DNA from: Acetobacter ascendens | GTDB lineage: Bacteria > Pseudomonadota > Alphaproteobacteria > Acetobacterales > Acetobacteraceae | NCBI RefSeq assembly: GCF_001766235.1 | Contig: NZ_CP015164.1 | Location: 1,082,501 to 1,146,500 of the forward strand | Reading direction: 5' to 3' | DNA length: 64,000 bases | Shown here: positions 18,038 to 27,493 of the stretch, one piece after another | Position numbering within the stretch: position 1 is the stretch's first letter | Layout of the letters: every line of letters begins with the position of its first letter | The notes under the pieces: generated by a model | Told to the model about the DNA's origin: nothing | The model's input: only the letters and a program-made list of their open reading frames with translations | The model's database searches: none | Program-made: the position numbers and the translations under genes

Positions 18038-19486
18038 TCAGGCACCGGCAATGCCTTCTCCCACCATATCCAGTGGGTTCACTACCTTATCGAAAGTAGC
18101 GGCATCCACGTAGCCAGATTTCAAGGCTGCATCCTTAAGGGAAAGGTCATGCTCCATGGCAATGTGAGCAATTTCCGCAGCCTTGTCATAGCCAATTACA
18201 GGCGCCAACGCTGTAACAAGCATAACGGACCCACCCACATTCTGTTTGAGCTGCTTTTCGTTCAGTTGCGTGCCTTCAACAGAAAAAATACGGAAATTAT
18301 GACAGCCATCCGCCAAAATACGGATACTGGCAAGACAGTTGGCGAGTATTACCGGCCGCATAACATTCAGATCCAACTGGCCCTGACTAGCCGCAAACGC
18401 AATAGTGTTATCATTGCCCAGCACCTGCGTGGCAATCATCACCATTGCTTCACATTGTGTGGGGTTCACCTTGCCGGGCATGATGGAAGATCCCGGTTCA
18501 TTCTCCGGCAGGTGCAGTTCACCCAACCCACAACGCGGGCCGGAGGCCAGCCAACGCATATCATTGGCAATTTTCAGCAATGGCACCGCCAAGCCACGTA
18601 AACCGGCAGATGTTCTAGCCATGGCATCCAACCCACTTAACGCAGCAAATTTGTTAGGTGCCGTAACAAAGGGCTGTTTTGTTAGCTCTGCTATACGTGC
18701 AGCTATAGCCTTGCTGAAACCTGCCGGTGCATTCAGCCCCGTGCCCACAGCAGTGCCCCCAGCAGCAAGTTCAAACAAAGCTTTACGATCTTTACGCAGG
18801 CCACAAAGCGCATCTTCTAGCATCTGCACCCAGCCAGACCACTCCTGCCCTACTGTTAAAGGCACGGCATCCTGCAAATGGGTGCGACCAATTTTAACAA
18901 CGTCCATCCATTGCTCAGCTTTCTGGCGCAATGCTTCTATAAGCTTTTCTACGCTGGGCAAAAGTCGGTTTTCAATTTCCAGCAATGTCACAACATGCAT
19001 AGCTGTGGGGAATGAATCGTTGCTGGATTGGCCCATATTCACATCATCATTGGGATGCACTGGTGTTTTGGAACCAATTTTGCCGCCTACAAGCTGAATG
19101 GCACGGTTTGCAATAACCTCATTCACATTCATATTTGTTTGAGTGCCAGAGCCAGTCTGCCAGACAAATAGCGGAAAATGTGCATCTAGCTTGCCTGCCG
19201 TAACTTCATCTGCAACCGTGGCTATCAGATCAGCTTTCCATTGAGGCATTCGCCCTTCTGCCGCATTTACCAATGCAGCTGCTTTTTTAACAATGCCGTA
19301 AGCATGATAGAGCGGCAAAGGCATATGTTCTGTACCAATGGAAAAATGCACCAGACTGCGCTGGGTTTGTGCGCCCCAGTATTTGTCTGCCGGAACATCT
19401 ATGGTTCCCATTGAATCACGTTCCTGCCGAACACCTGTGGCCTGAATGCCTACGGGACAAAAACGAATTTGCGGATTATTGCTCAT
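18038..19486 (-). CDS. fumC: Class II fumarate hydratase
   Basis: Interconverts fumarate and malate in the TCA cycle, cytosolic, iron-free, 482 aa. Signatures: KYWGAQTQRSLVHF, WQTGSGTQTNMNVNEV, NMGQSSNDSFPTAMH, KIGRTHLQDAVPLTVGQE and the superfamily stamp GSSIMPGKVNPTQCEA. It stands alone. The AT-rich upstream region (19487-19681) ends directly at the second IS427-like copy, so the element sits about 195 bp upstream of the start and might influence the promoter. Confidence 0.96.
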   Translation of the reverse strand: MSNNPQIRFCPVGIQATGVRQERDSMGTIDVPADKYWGAQTQRSLVHFSIGTEHMPLPLYHAYGIVKKAAALVNAAEGRMPQWKADLIATVADEVTAGKLDAHFPLFVWQTGSGTQTNMNVNEVIANRAIQLVGGKIGSKTPVHPNDDVNMGQSSNDSFPTAMHVVTLLEIENRLLPSVEKLIEALRQKAEQWMDVVKIGRTHLQDAVPLTVGQEWSGWVQMLEDALCGLRKDRKALFELAAGGTAVGTGLNAPAGFSKAIAARIAELTKQPFVTAPNKFAALSGLDAMARTSAGLRGLAVPLLKIANDMRWLASGPRCGLGELHLPENEPGSSIMPGKVNPTQCEAMVMIATQVLGNDNTIAFAASQGQLDLNVMRPVILANCLASIRILADGCHNFRIFSVEGTQLNEKQLKQNVGGSVMLVTALAPVIGYDKAAEIAHIAMEHDLSLKDAALKSGYVDAATFDKVVNPLDMVGEGIAGA

Positions 19487-19681
19487 GATACATTACCTCC
19501 CCGCTGGTCAGTTACGTTCAGCCAGCTTTCTGGTTTGGGCAGCATAGACCTCTTCCGCGCCTAAAAATGAGATCAGAACCATCACATTTAGACGATTATG
19601 ATTTTCGATCAGATATTTATAATTTTTTTTAAATTTACTTATATTTATATTTTTACAATTTTTTTATTACAGCAAGAATTA

Positions 19682-20545
19682 CGGCGTGTCGTCAGTTAAG
19701 CCCTGAGAGTGGCACGTGAGGGTTGTACTTTGTGTCTGCGTGTGCTGACTGTTTTCCCGTTTTTTTGGGGAGACAGACAGATGCGGCGCTATAGTTTACG
19801 CGATGACCAGTGGGAGCGGATAAAGGATCTTCTTCCTGGTCGAGAAGGCTATGTCGGCGGCACTGCGGTGAACAACCGTCTGTTCGTGGAGGCGGTGCTG
19901 TATCGCTATCGCGCGGGTATTCCATGGCGCGACCTTCCTGCCCGTTTCGGTGACTGGAAAAACGTGCACTGGCGTCTGCGCCGCTGGTGTGAAAGCGGCG
20001 TCATCGAACGGATATTTCGTTATCTGGCCGCTGATTACGACAACGAATACATGATGATCGACAGCACAATTGTCCGAGCGCATCAGCATAGTGCCGGAGC
20101 TCTCAAAAAAGGGGCACGGATCAGGCCATCGGACGATCACGAGGCGGGCTAACTACAAAGATCCATGCCATCTGCGACGCTCTGGGCAATCCAGTGGAAC
20201 TCGGCATCACACCGGGACAGGATGCCGATATCACCCAGGCAGAACCACTTCTGGAAAACATCGAACCGGATGCTTTCCTTGCTGACAAGGCGTATGACGC
20301 GGACAGGTTGATCGATCGGCTGATACAGCGCGGGATTACCCCGGTCATCCCGCCAAAACGCAACAGAACGACACGACGGAAAACCGATTTTTCTCTCTAC
20401 CGCGAACGGAACCTTGTTGAGAGGTTCTTCAATAAACTCAAGCAGTTTCGCGCTATCGCAGCCCGCTACGATAAACTGAAATCGACCTTCCTCGCAGCCG
20501 TGCAGTTCGCCTCAATCATCATCCTGCTTAACTGACGACACGCCG
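19682..20545 (+). mobile_element. IS5-family (IS427 group-like) insertion sequence, copy B
   Basis: 864 bp, apparently identical to the copy at 2683-3546, with the same 19-bp inverted repeats and TA on each side (19680-19681, 20546-20547). It lies between fumC and the broken porin gene, in direct orientation with copy A 17 kb away. The near-identity points to recent transposition. Confidence 0.92.
19781..20535 (+). CDS. IS5-family transposase, orfA/orfB joined by frameshift (copy B)
   Basis: Same two-frame transposase as in copy A: MRRYSLRDDQWERIKDLLPG in the first frame, a -1 step at the A6G4 run (20105-20114), then the DDE remainder ending in FASIIILLN. The stop of the second frame lies within the right inverted repeat. 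Presumably active, as both copies are unmutated relative to each other. Confidence 0.85.
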
Positions 20546-20764
20546 TAGAAAAACCAGAATGCATTTCTGCTATGAATTTGGCTACTTCATAGACTTGCTA
20601 TAGCCAAATGTTTATTCTACACGCTTTGTTTATATCATTCAAAAGGGCGTGACATTTTGCGTCCTCATGGACTTGGCTCAATGCATGATTCCACAAAAAA
20701 TTATCATGCAAATAATTTCATCGTGAAATGGTACAGCATCCAACATGCACATACCGTGGAAAAT

Positions 20765-22617
20765 ATGAGAAAACTGTTACTGACAGGAAGCGTATTCACC
20801 TGCGCCATGTTGCTTTCTGCCCCTGCTCTGGCAGATGATGCGCAGGAACTGGCAAGCCATTAAGGCGGAAATGCGCCGGCTGGCTGCACAGGTGGAAGCT
20901 ATTGAATCCCGTCAGGCCAAACGGCATGCAGGCACCTCCGCTCCTACGCGTAATGTTGCCCATAGTACCAACACACTTTCAGCCGCGCATACTGGCAATA
21001 AACTTGCCACAGCTTACGCAAACCAAGCAGACAGAGAAGATCCTTCCATCCGCTTTTCACCAGATGAAGCGCCTGTTCAAACAGCTTCCGATACGCACGG
21101 AGGCACAGCCAAAGGCGGCCTTGGCTTTAAATGGTTACCCGGAGCCTCTGGCTCTGACGCAGCTTCCGGCGCAGATACGGAAGAAAAAAGCCATTCCTCA
21201 ATCGATCTCTCATCCTCCAGCCCTACTGCTATTACACAAACAGAAGTTGATAGACTTCCGCCCATTTTCAGTATTGGGGGCATATCTGTAAAGCTGGGGG
21301 GGCTTTATAGATATGTCTAATATCTGGCGTAGTTCGAACATGACCAGTGGCCCCGCAACGGGCTGGGGCAATTTTCCTTATGCCAACAGCCCCAACCATG
21401 GGCTGTCTGAAGAACGACTTTCTGCCCAGCTCAGCCGCCTGTCTATTTTGATGGAAGCCAACCCCAGCAAATCCTCCCGCTTGCAGGCTTATGTAGAAAG
21501 TGATTTTGCGGGTTCTGGCAGCACAACCAACAGCGTACAGATTAACGGCTACACGCCGCGCCTGCGGCAAGGTTACTTTACATTCACCCAAAAAGATTGG
21601 GGTTTGCATATTCTTATGGGGCAAGCGTGGAGCTTGGCCACCAACTACGCCAAAGGCATTATTCCCCGCCAAGAAGAACTACCAGCAGTTACAGATAACA
21701 ACCAGTTGCCAGGTATTGTCTTTACACGCGTGCCTCAAATCCGAATTGGCAAGGACTGGAATCAGAAATACTGGTTGGGCCTTTCTATTGAAGACCCTCA
21801 AGCCACTGTCGGCTTCTCTTCCGCTATCAGTTCTGGCAGCACCATTCCCGCTGCGCGGGGGCAAGCAGCGGGTGCTCGTGTTTACTATGCCAATACCGGG
21901 GGTATGCTGCTAAATGCAGCAACAAATTACTCTTACAACCCTGTTCCAGACATTATTTTGAAGGCGGCAGCAGACACATCCTTCGGTCATTATGAAGTGT
22001 TCGGCCTTGCACGCTGGTTCCGTTCCCTTGCAGTAGAACCAGGAGCGACAACTACCAAAAAGCACACTCATTTTGGTGGTGGCGTAGGTGCAGGCATGAC
22101 AGCCCCCTTAGGCACAAACCGTTTGCACCTTACAGGTGATGTTCTGGCCGGTGATGGTATTGGCCGTTATGGGCCAACCCAAATACCAGATACAACATTC
22201 AACGGTCGTGGGCAGCTTACGCCTGTTCCCGAAATCATGGGGTCGCTCGGCTTGGTGGGCCACCCTAATTCTTCCGTACTGCTTTACACTTATGGGGGCG
22301 TGGAAGCTTCTGGCCGCAAACGCTATATTGGCGCAGATGGCAAGCAATATGGGTACGGCGTAAACGATCTGGATCTCGCCGGATGCGATGTGGAGTTTGG
22401 GGTATGTAGTGCACAAACACACACCCTTGCCTCCTTTACTGCTGGCGGTTGGTGGCACTTTTTACAAGGCCGTTACGGAAGCATGATGGCAGGCTTACAG
22501 TATACCTTTGTACGCAAGTTCGCCTTTAAGGGGAATGATGGGCATGGCGATAGCGTAGATCCGGCCACATCGGGCAACACAGTTTACGTAACTTTCCGGT
22601 ACTTCCCGTTCCAGTAA
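20765..22617 (+). pseudogene. Outer-membrane porin (DcaP-like, coiled-coil N-terminus), two frameshifts
   Basis: Reconstructed length 616 aa. Signal peptide MRKLLLTGSVFTCAMLLSAP followed by ALADDAQELA; then, after a one-base insertion at a CC (about 20856), a helical stretch IKAEMRRLAAQVEAIESR and a polar linker. After one extra G in a G7 run (21296-21302) follows the barrel, beginning ISVKLGGFIDMSNIWRSSN and ending in the aromatic VYVTFRYFPFQ. A coiled coil before a barrel is typical of DcaP-like and related trimeric porins. Removing one base at each site restores a single frame. A pseudogene, or two homopolymer errors, or slippage-based switching at the G7 tract. The ATG at 20765 starts the signal peptide. 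Confidence 0.8.
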
Positions 22618-22622
22618 GACTT

Positions 22623-23558
22623 TTAGTTAATGCCAAAGCTCTTCATCTTGCGGTAGAGCGTTGCACGGCTAATTCCCAAACCACGCGCGGCCTGCGTAAC
22701 ATTCCCCTGAGAAACAGCCAAAGCGGAGCGAATAACGTTTTCTTCCGCCTTCTGAAAACTTATTTCCGAACCCTCTTCCAGCTCGGTTAACAGATTGGGA
22801 TGCTGGGCGATGGTTTTATCTGTCCAGCCCATCCATTCACGCGCAGCATGTGTTGCGCCTGTAATTTCCCCTTGGTCGTTAATAGAAACCAAAGGTGCTG
22901 AGCAGCCCCTAACCGAACCTAAGGTAAGTATTTTTTGCCCTTCGTAACTGTTACGGAAAAGTTGTTCTTCAATACGCCGACCAGATTGCGCAAGCGTTTC
23001 CATAAGCAGTTTATCAATAGGTTGTTCTGTTTTGCCGTTCATCGAGGCAAGGTTTAGAGCCCCAGCTACGCGTCCCTGTGCATCAAATATCGGCACAGCA
23101 TAACTAATCAACAGGGAAAAACAGAAACGCCAATGCGCGCCACGCCCTAGAAAAATCGGGCACCTATCCTCTACGCATGTTCCAATACCATTTGTGCCTG
23201 CTATCTCTTCGCTCCAGATAGCTCCTTCACGCAAGTTAAGGCGGCGGCAAACAGAAAGATGTGTTTCATCCGCACAACGTGCCAAAATCATGGCGTTGGG
23301 GTCTGCCAGCAACACCATAAGCCCCAAACCTTGCACCAAAGTAAAAAGGTGCTGCATTTCTTCCGAAGCTTGGCGCAATAGCAACGCGGACCGGCTACTG
23401 ACATGCCGAAATTCTGCACCACACAGCACATCGGCTTTCCATTTTTGGGAAGGATCAAGCTGGTAGGATGTCTCGCAACGTATCCAGGATTTCTGTACTG
23501 TTTCTTCCTGACTTTCTGTTTTGGAAATAGTATTTTGAGACAAAGGCCGTGTGTTCAT
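22623..23558 (-). CDS. GAF-domain regulator with Fis-type HTH, AcoR-like without AAA+ domain
   Basis: 311 aa. An AcoR-like N-terminal part with a GAF-type sensor region (residues about 60-220; DETHLSVCRRLNLREGAIWSEE and AGTNGIGTCVEDRCPIFL are typical of the AcoR/AcxR group) is followed directly by a C-terminal Fis helix-turn-helix (GNVTQAARGLGISRATLYRK). The central sigma-54-activating ATPase domain, normally about 240 aa, is absent, so it cannot open sigma-54 promoters itself. Related GAF-Fis proteins regulate alcohol or aldehyde oxidation genes. It lies next to the PQQ dehydrogenase block and is a candidate regulator of it (inference). Convergent with the porin gene, 5 bp apart. Confidence 0.82.
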   Translation of the reverse strand: MNTRPLSQNTISKTESQEETVQKSWIRCETSYQLDPSQKWKADVLCGAEFRHVSSRSALLLRQASEEMQHLFTLVQGLGLMVLLADPNAMILARCADETHLSVCRRLNLREGAIWSEEIAGTNGIGTCVEDRCPIFLGRGAHWRFCFSLLISYAVPIFDAQGRVAGALNLASMNGKTEQPIDKLLMETLAQSGRRIEEQLFRNSYEGQKILTLGSVRGCSAPLVSINDQGEITGATHAAREWMGWTDKTIAQHPNLLTELEEGSEISFQKAEENVIRSALAVSQGNVTQAARGLGISRATLYRKMKSFGIN

Positions 23559-23714
23559 CGCGGGGGCTCTACCATATCCGACAAGGACATATTAAAGGCT
23601 TTCCTAACGTTGCCTTTCTCTTATACATAAAAAACATAACTCTCATAGGTATGTTGTGTATTTTATTTTTACCCATCCCTTGTAAGTAAAGTTTTTGTTA
23701 TTCAAAAATAAAAC

Positions 23715-24608
23715 TTACTGCCAAAGGTAAACGAACTTTATGTAATAAGCATTAGTCTCCGGTGTATTTCGTCCTTCAAGAGAGTGCGAGTAACGGGCTG
23801 TTAGCGAAAAATGCTGGTTAATATTGTACATAAGCCCCGGACCCAGAGCGATTTCGCGGCTGTTGGAATTATCCAGATATTGGCGCAACGTGTTATCACG
23901 CGTTCCAGTTACATTCTGCCAATCAAACGCAAGAAATGGCTCAAACTTCTTGGTGGCTTTCCAGCTAAATCGCAGGTTGGTGTAAAACACCACGCCGGGT
24001 GAATAACTATGCTGGTCTTTTTGATGTTTTGTAGAGCCAACAACCGTGCCGGCATCACCATCAAAACTGAAATGCTTCCATTCATAGTCAAATATTAAAC
24101 TGGATATATTTGACCAATAATTGGTGGATGTTGCATCCCTTGTGCCGTAAGGCGTTTGCATAAAGGTCTGTATACCAAAAGTACTGTGCTTATTGGGCTT
24201 AAACCATGCTGCTGGTCCAACAATGGTTGGCCCTAACCCGCCATAATTTGTGCCATCTGCCAGTTTGTAGCTTTCCGTCTGGATCAGCTCAAAAGCAAAC
24301 CCAACATGGGGAATGGCTTCAAAACTACGGAAATGCACATATTTGGTCATACCCGACCATGTATGGCTGCCACCGGCAGGCGTACGCTGCCCGCCACTTC
24401 CGTAACTATGGCCTGTGGCATTGCCATCGCCATACTGCACAAGCACGTTAAACGGCTTAAAATCTACAGGTAGGTCATATTCATGGGGACCAATAATGCC
24501 CAACGTGATATCCGCAGCTCGCGCAGGAACTACGTGACACACAATCACTGTAGGCATGACGAAACGCACGAGGGAAAGCAGACGCTCCCCGCCGTCTATC
24601 AAACGCAT
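23715..24608 (-). CDS. Outer-membrane channel protein, MetA-phenol/transporter family-like
   Basis: About 297 aa. A signal peptide (LLSLVRFVMPTVIVCHVVPA) ends at ARA before ADITLGIIGPHEYDLP. The rest has alternating aromatic strands and ends in IKFVYLWQ, as in beta-barrels; the layout resembles the PF13557 family of outer-membrane transporters. The ATG at 24608 is preferred because CGGAAT lies 7 nt upstream; an upstream ATG at 24683 would put an intercistronic hairpin inside the coding region. It follows the dehydrogenase gene in the same direction, suggesting it brings the substrate into the periplasm. Confidence 0.7.
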   Translation of the reverse strand: MRLIDGGERLLSLVRFVMPTVIVCHVVPARAADITLGIIGPHEYDLPVDFKPFNVLVQYGDGNATGHSYGSGGQRTPAGGSHTWSGMTKYVHFRSFEAIPHVGFAFELIQTESYKLADGTNYGGLGPTIVGPAAWFKPNKHSTFGIQTFMQTPYGTRDATSTNYWSNISSLIFDYEWKHFSFDGDAGTVVGSTKHQKDQHSYSPGVVFYTNLRFSWKATKKFEPFLAFDWQNVTGTRDNTLRQYLDNSNSREIALGPGLMYNINQHFSLTARYSHSLEGRNTPETNAYYIKFVYLWQ

Positions 24609-24656
24609 CTGAATATTCCGATAAGCAACAATAACAATCAAATAAACGCGTAATGC

Positions 24657-24681
24657 GGGGTTCCAGATAAACTGGAACCCC
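24657..24681 (-). promoter_or_regulatory. Intercistronic hairpin between gcd and outer-membrane gene
   Basis: A perfect 10-bp stem (GGGGTTCCAG with CTGGAACCCC) with a 5-nt loop lies 15 nt after the gcd stop. No T tract follows on the - strand, so it looks more like an mRNA-stabilising or processing element than a full terminator. It could make the downstream gene less expressed than gcd. Confidence 0.6.
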
Positions 24682-24695
24682 AATGTGTTAACGCG

Positions 24696-27152
24696 TTACT
24701 GAGCGGGAGAAGCTTTCTCACCATCAAGTGTGTAAGCGATAATGTAATCACCGCTTCTGGTGCCAAGGCCACCGTGGCCACCGGCTGCAATCAGCACATA
24801 CTGTTTGCCCCCAGCTTCGTAGCTCATTGGTGTAGCCTGACCACCTGCTGGCAGACGATCACGCCAGATAATCTTACCGCTCGCCAGATCAAATGCCCGC
24901 AGATAGTCATCTGCCGTGGCACCCATAAACACAACGCCACCTTTGGTAACAATGTTGCCGCCAATATTATACATACCAGTAGGCAAAGGCAGGTTGTTAT
25001 GGGTCCGGAAAGGGCCGGTATCACGGGTTGTGCCAACAGGATGCTGCCAAACAATCTTCTTCGTAACCAGATCAATTGCCGTCAGCGTGCCCCAGACTGG
25101 CCCTTTACAAGGGATCTGCAATGGGTTCAGCCATGGGTTGGTAAGCGCAATATAGGGTGTACCGTAATCTGGAGAAACAGAAAGGGCATCACCTTTAGGA
25201 GAGGGTTCTTCCCCACTACCGGTCCACTTTGGCAGCGCACCAGCCTGCTCCATTCCCGTACGTTTTTCCAGCTTGATACGGAAAGGCAGATAGCTTGCAT
25301 TGGCCAGCATGATCTTACGCTGCGGGTCAATGGTAATACCCTGCCAGTCTACAACACCGTAGAATGCAGGATAAACAATGGTTGTTTTACCCACATGCGG
25401 TGGTGTGAACTGCCCTTCGTAAGCAGATTGACGATACTGGATACGGCAAATCATCTGATCCAGCAGCGTTGCCCCCCACATATCGGATTCTTTAAGATTA
25501 GCCGGTGTGAGAGAAGGCATACCAACAGGATAAGGCTGTGTAGGAGATACACGGTCATCCGGCGCATGGCCTGCTGTAGGAACTGGCTTTTCTTCAACTG
25601 GATAACCCGGAACTGGTGTGCCAGTGCGACGGTCCAGAACGAAGAATTCGCCACGTTTGGTGCTCTGCACCAGTGCGGGAACTTGCTCGCCATTCGGGCC
25701 GGGAAGTTCAACCATAGATGGACCGGAAGGTAGATCCATATCCCACAGATCGTGATGCACGGTCTGGTAGGTCCAACGGCGTTCGCCCGTTACAATATCC
25801 AGAGCAATTGTGGCAGAGGATGTTGCATCGTCAAACGGACGACGGCTTCCGCCCCAGTTATCTGGCGGAGAGTTACCTGTAGGAATGTAAACAAGACCAA
25901 GGTTGAGATCTGCCGTGTAAACACCCCAAGCGTTAGGTGTATCACGCGTTAGCTCATCATTCGGGCCGGGTTTCCATGTTTCTGGCTGATGCCCAGCATC
26001 CCACGCCCAGGCAATTTCACCTGTTGTAGCGTCAAACGCACGGATAGCGCCGGAGGGCTCGAAGTTGGCTTGGTTATCAAAAATCCACCCACCAGTAATC
26101 ACTCGGTTTTTAGCCACCATTGGGGGAGAGGTTACAAAATGGAACCCATGCGGCACATGGCCCAGATACTGGCGGAGGGAGATAAAGCCGTGATCACCAA
26201 AATCTTCACAGGGTTTACCGGTTTCTGCATTCACAGCCACCATGCGCACATCGGCAACTGGTGAATAAATGCGGTTGCGGCAGCTTGTCTGAATTTCATC
26301 GGGAATATGGTAGTAAGAAACACCACGGCAAGCCAGATAGACGTTCTTGTCCAAATCTGCCGTTGCGGGGTGCGGATCAAACTTCCATTTCACTTTACCT
26401 GTGGCAGCATCCAGCGCCATCACCCAGCTATGGGGCGTACACATGTAAAGTGTATCACCAACCTTAATAGGCGTAAGTTCCAGGTTGAACTCATGCCCTT
26501 GGTCTGGCCCTGCTACAGTGCCTTCACCCTGCTGTTGCACATCCCCAGTACGGGTCACCCACGCACGCTTCAGGTGCGAGATGTTGGACGCCGTAATCTG
26601 CCCCAATGGTGTGTAACGATCCCCACCAACGGTGCGACCATAAGCTGTCCAGTCTCCATCTGGCACTCCTGCTGATGTTTCATCAGACTGGCCGCTTGCC
26701 GTCATACGGTCTGCGGGTACGGTGCCATCAATGGAATAAGAGCCAAAGCAACTTGCCACAACAACAAGGCAAGAAACCACCAAGGAACCTAGAACTTCGC
26801 GCTTATCAGTTAGCCAGCTATTGCCCGAGCGCCAAACACCCGGCAACAGCAGCCAGGCACCTAGCCCGATAAGTGTAAACAGACGAACTTCCAGGCCCCA
26901 GATATTCAGTCCAACTTCACATAAAGACCAAATAGTGGCCACAAGCAGCAAAGCTGCATATAGCCGCATAGCCAGAGTAGGCTTGCGAAAACCGCTAATA
27001 GCGGCCCCCAGCATGACACCGCCAGCAATAATATAAAACCAGGAACCTCCAAGGAACAGAAGTTCCGCGCCGCCAAAGAAGAGGAAAAGCCCCACAATGG
27101 CAAGCAGAATAGAGGTTATGAGCGAGAATAACCTCGCCTGACTCTCTCGCAT
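24696..27152 (-). CDS. gcd: Membrane-bound PQQ-dependent glucose dehydrogenase (or quinate-type relative)
   Basis: 818 aa. Five N-terminal membrane helices (residues about 10-145) are followed by a periplasmic eight-bladed PQQ propeller with repeated tryptophan-docking motifs (ALDAATGKVKWKF, AFDATTGEIAWAWD, ALDIVTGERRWTYQ, AFDLASGKIIWRD). It oxidises the sugar in the periplasm and passes electrons to ubiquinone. The residue pattern TLYMCTPHSWVMALD keeps the His that E. coli Gcd uses at position 262 (by alignment from memory). Quinate/shikimate dehydrogenases share the architecture, so the substrate is not certain. Neighbours are an outer-membrane channel downstream and a BBP2 porin upstream, both plausible entry routes. 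Confidence 0.88.
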   Translation of the reverse strand: MRESQARLFSLITSILLAIVGLFLFFGGAELLFLGGSWFYIIAGGVMLGAAISGFRKPTLAMRLYAALLLVATIWSLCEVGLNIWGLEVRLFTLIGLGAWLLLPGVWRSGNSWLTDKREVLGSLVVSCLVVVASCFGSYSIDGTVPADRMTASGQSDETSAGVPDGDWTAYGRTVGGDRYTPLGQITASNISHLKRAWVTRTGDVQQQGEGTVAGPDQGHEFNLELTPIKVGDTLYMCTPHSWVMALDAATGKVKWKFDPHPATADLDKNVYLACRGVSYYHIPDEIQTSCRNRIYSPVADVRMVAVNAETGKPCEDFGDHGFISLRQYLGHVPHGFHFVTSPPMVAKNRVITGGWIFDNQANFEPSGAIRAFDATTGEIAWAWDAGHQPETWKPGPNDELTRDTPNAWGVYTADLNLGLVYIPTGNSPPDNWGGSRRPFDDATSSATIALDIVTGERRWTYQTVHHDLWDMDLPSGPSMVELPGPNGEQVPALVQSTKRGEFFVLDRRTGTPVPGYPVEEKPVPTAGHAPDDRVSPTQPYPVGMPSLTPANLKESDMWGATLLDQMICRIQYRQSAYEGQFTPPHVGKTTIVYPAFYGVVDWQGITIDPQRKIMLANASYLPFRIKLEKRTGMEQAGALPKWTGSGEEPSPKGDALSVSPDYGTPYIALTNPWLNPLQIPCKGPVWGTLTAIDLVTKKIVWQHPVGTTRDTGPFRTHNNLPLPTGMYNIGGNIVTKGGVVFMGATADDYLRAFDLASGKIIWRDRLPAGGQATPMSYEAGGKQYVLIAAGGHGGLGTRSGDYIIAYTLDGEKASPAQ

Positions 27153-27308
27153 ACTCGTGCTCTTTCTACAGTTTCACGAGCCGTTACGGCAGCATAGCCT
27201 TAAAACACTATGCCCTCGCAGCGGCCAATGGCCCTGCACAACACAAAAGGACGCAATATCGTCACATTTTTGTCCTGTTTTTCACGCGAGTTTGTAGAAA
27301 ATATCGCA

Positions 27309-27343
27309 AACTGTCTCATGAGTGAGACAGTTGGTGAGACAGA
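27309..27343. promoter_or_regulatory. Operator-like inverted repeat upstream of gcd
   Basis: Two perfect 10-bp arms AACTGTCTCA and TGAGACAGTT are separated by TGAG, and a third half-site TGAGACAGA follows 2 bp later. It lies about 160 bp upstream of the gcd start and about 150 bp from the end of the BBP2 gene. The TGTCTCA-N4-TGAGACA layout is that of an activator binding site; the nearby GAF-Fis regulator is the obvious candidate. The rest of 27153-27493 shows no gene. Confidence 0.55.
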
Positions 27344-27493
27344 CTGTTCTATTAAAGCCAGAATAGCATCTGCCCGACATATTCAGGCAGATGCATCATT
27401 CTTTCGCTTCACAAAATAGAAGCCCAGAAAAACGGAAGATTTTGTTTTTTATATCTCCCGTATTCTTATCACCTCTATGTTTTCAAGAATACC

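Noticed and set aside
24774..25733. 319-aa open frame on the + strand
   Set aside because: Lies entirely antisense to gcd, rich in Cys, Trp and Arg, with no family features.
27153..27240. Sigma-54 promoter before gcd
   Set aside because: A GG-N10-GC pair exists (near GGGCCATTGGCCGC), but the surrounding bases do not fit the consensus, and the local regulator lacks the AAA+ domain.
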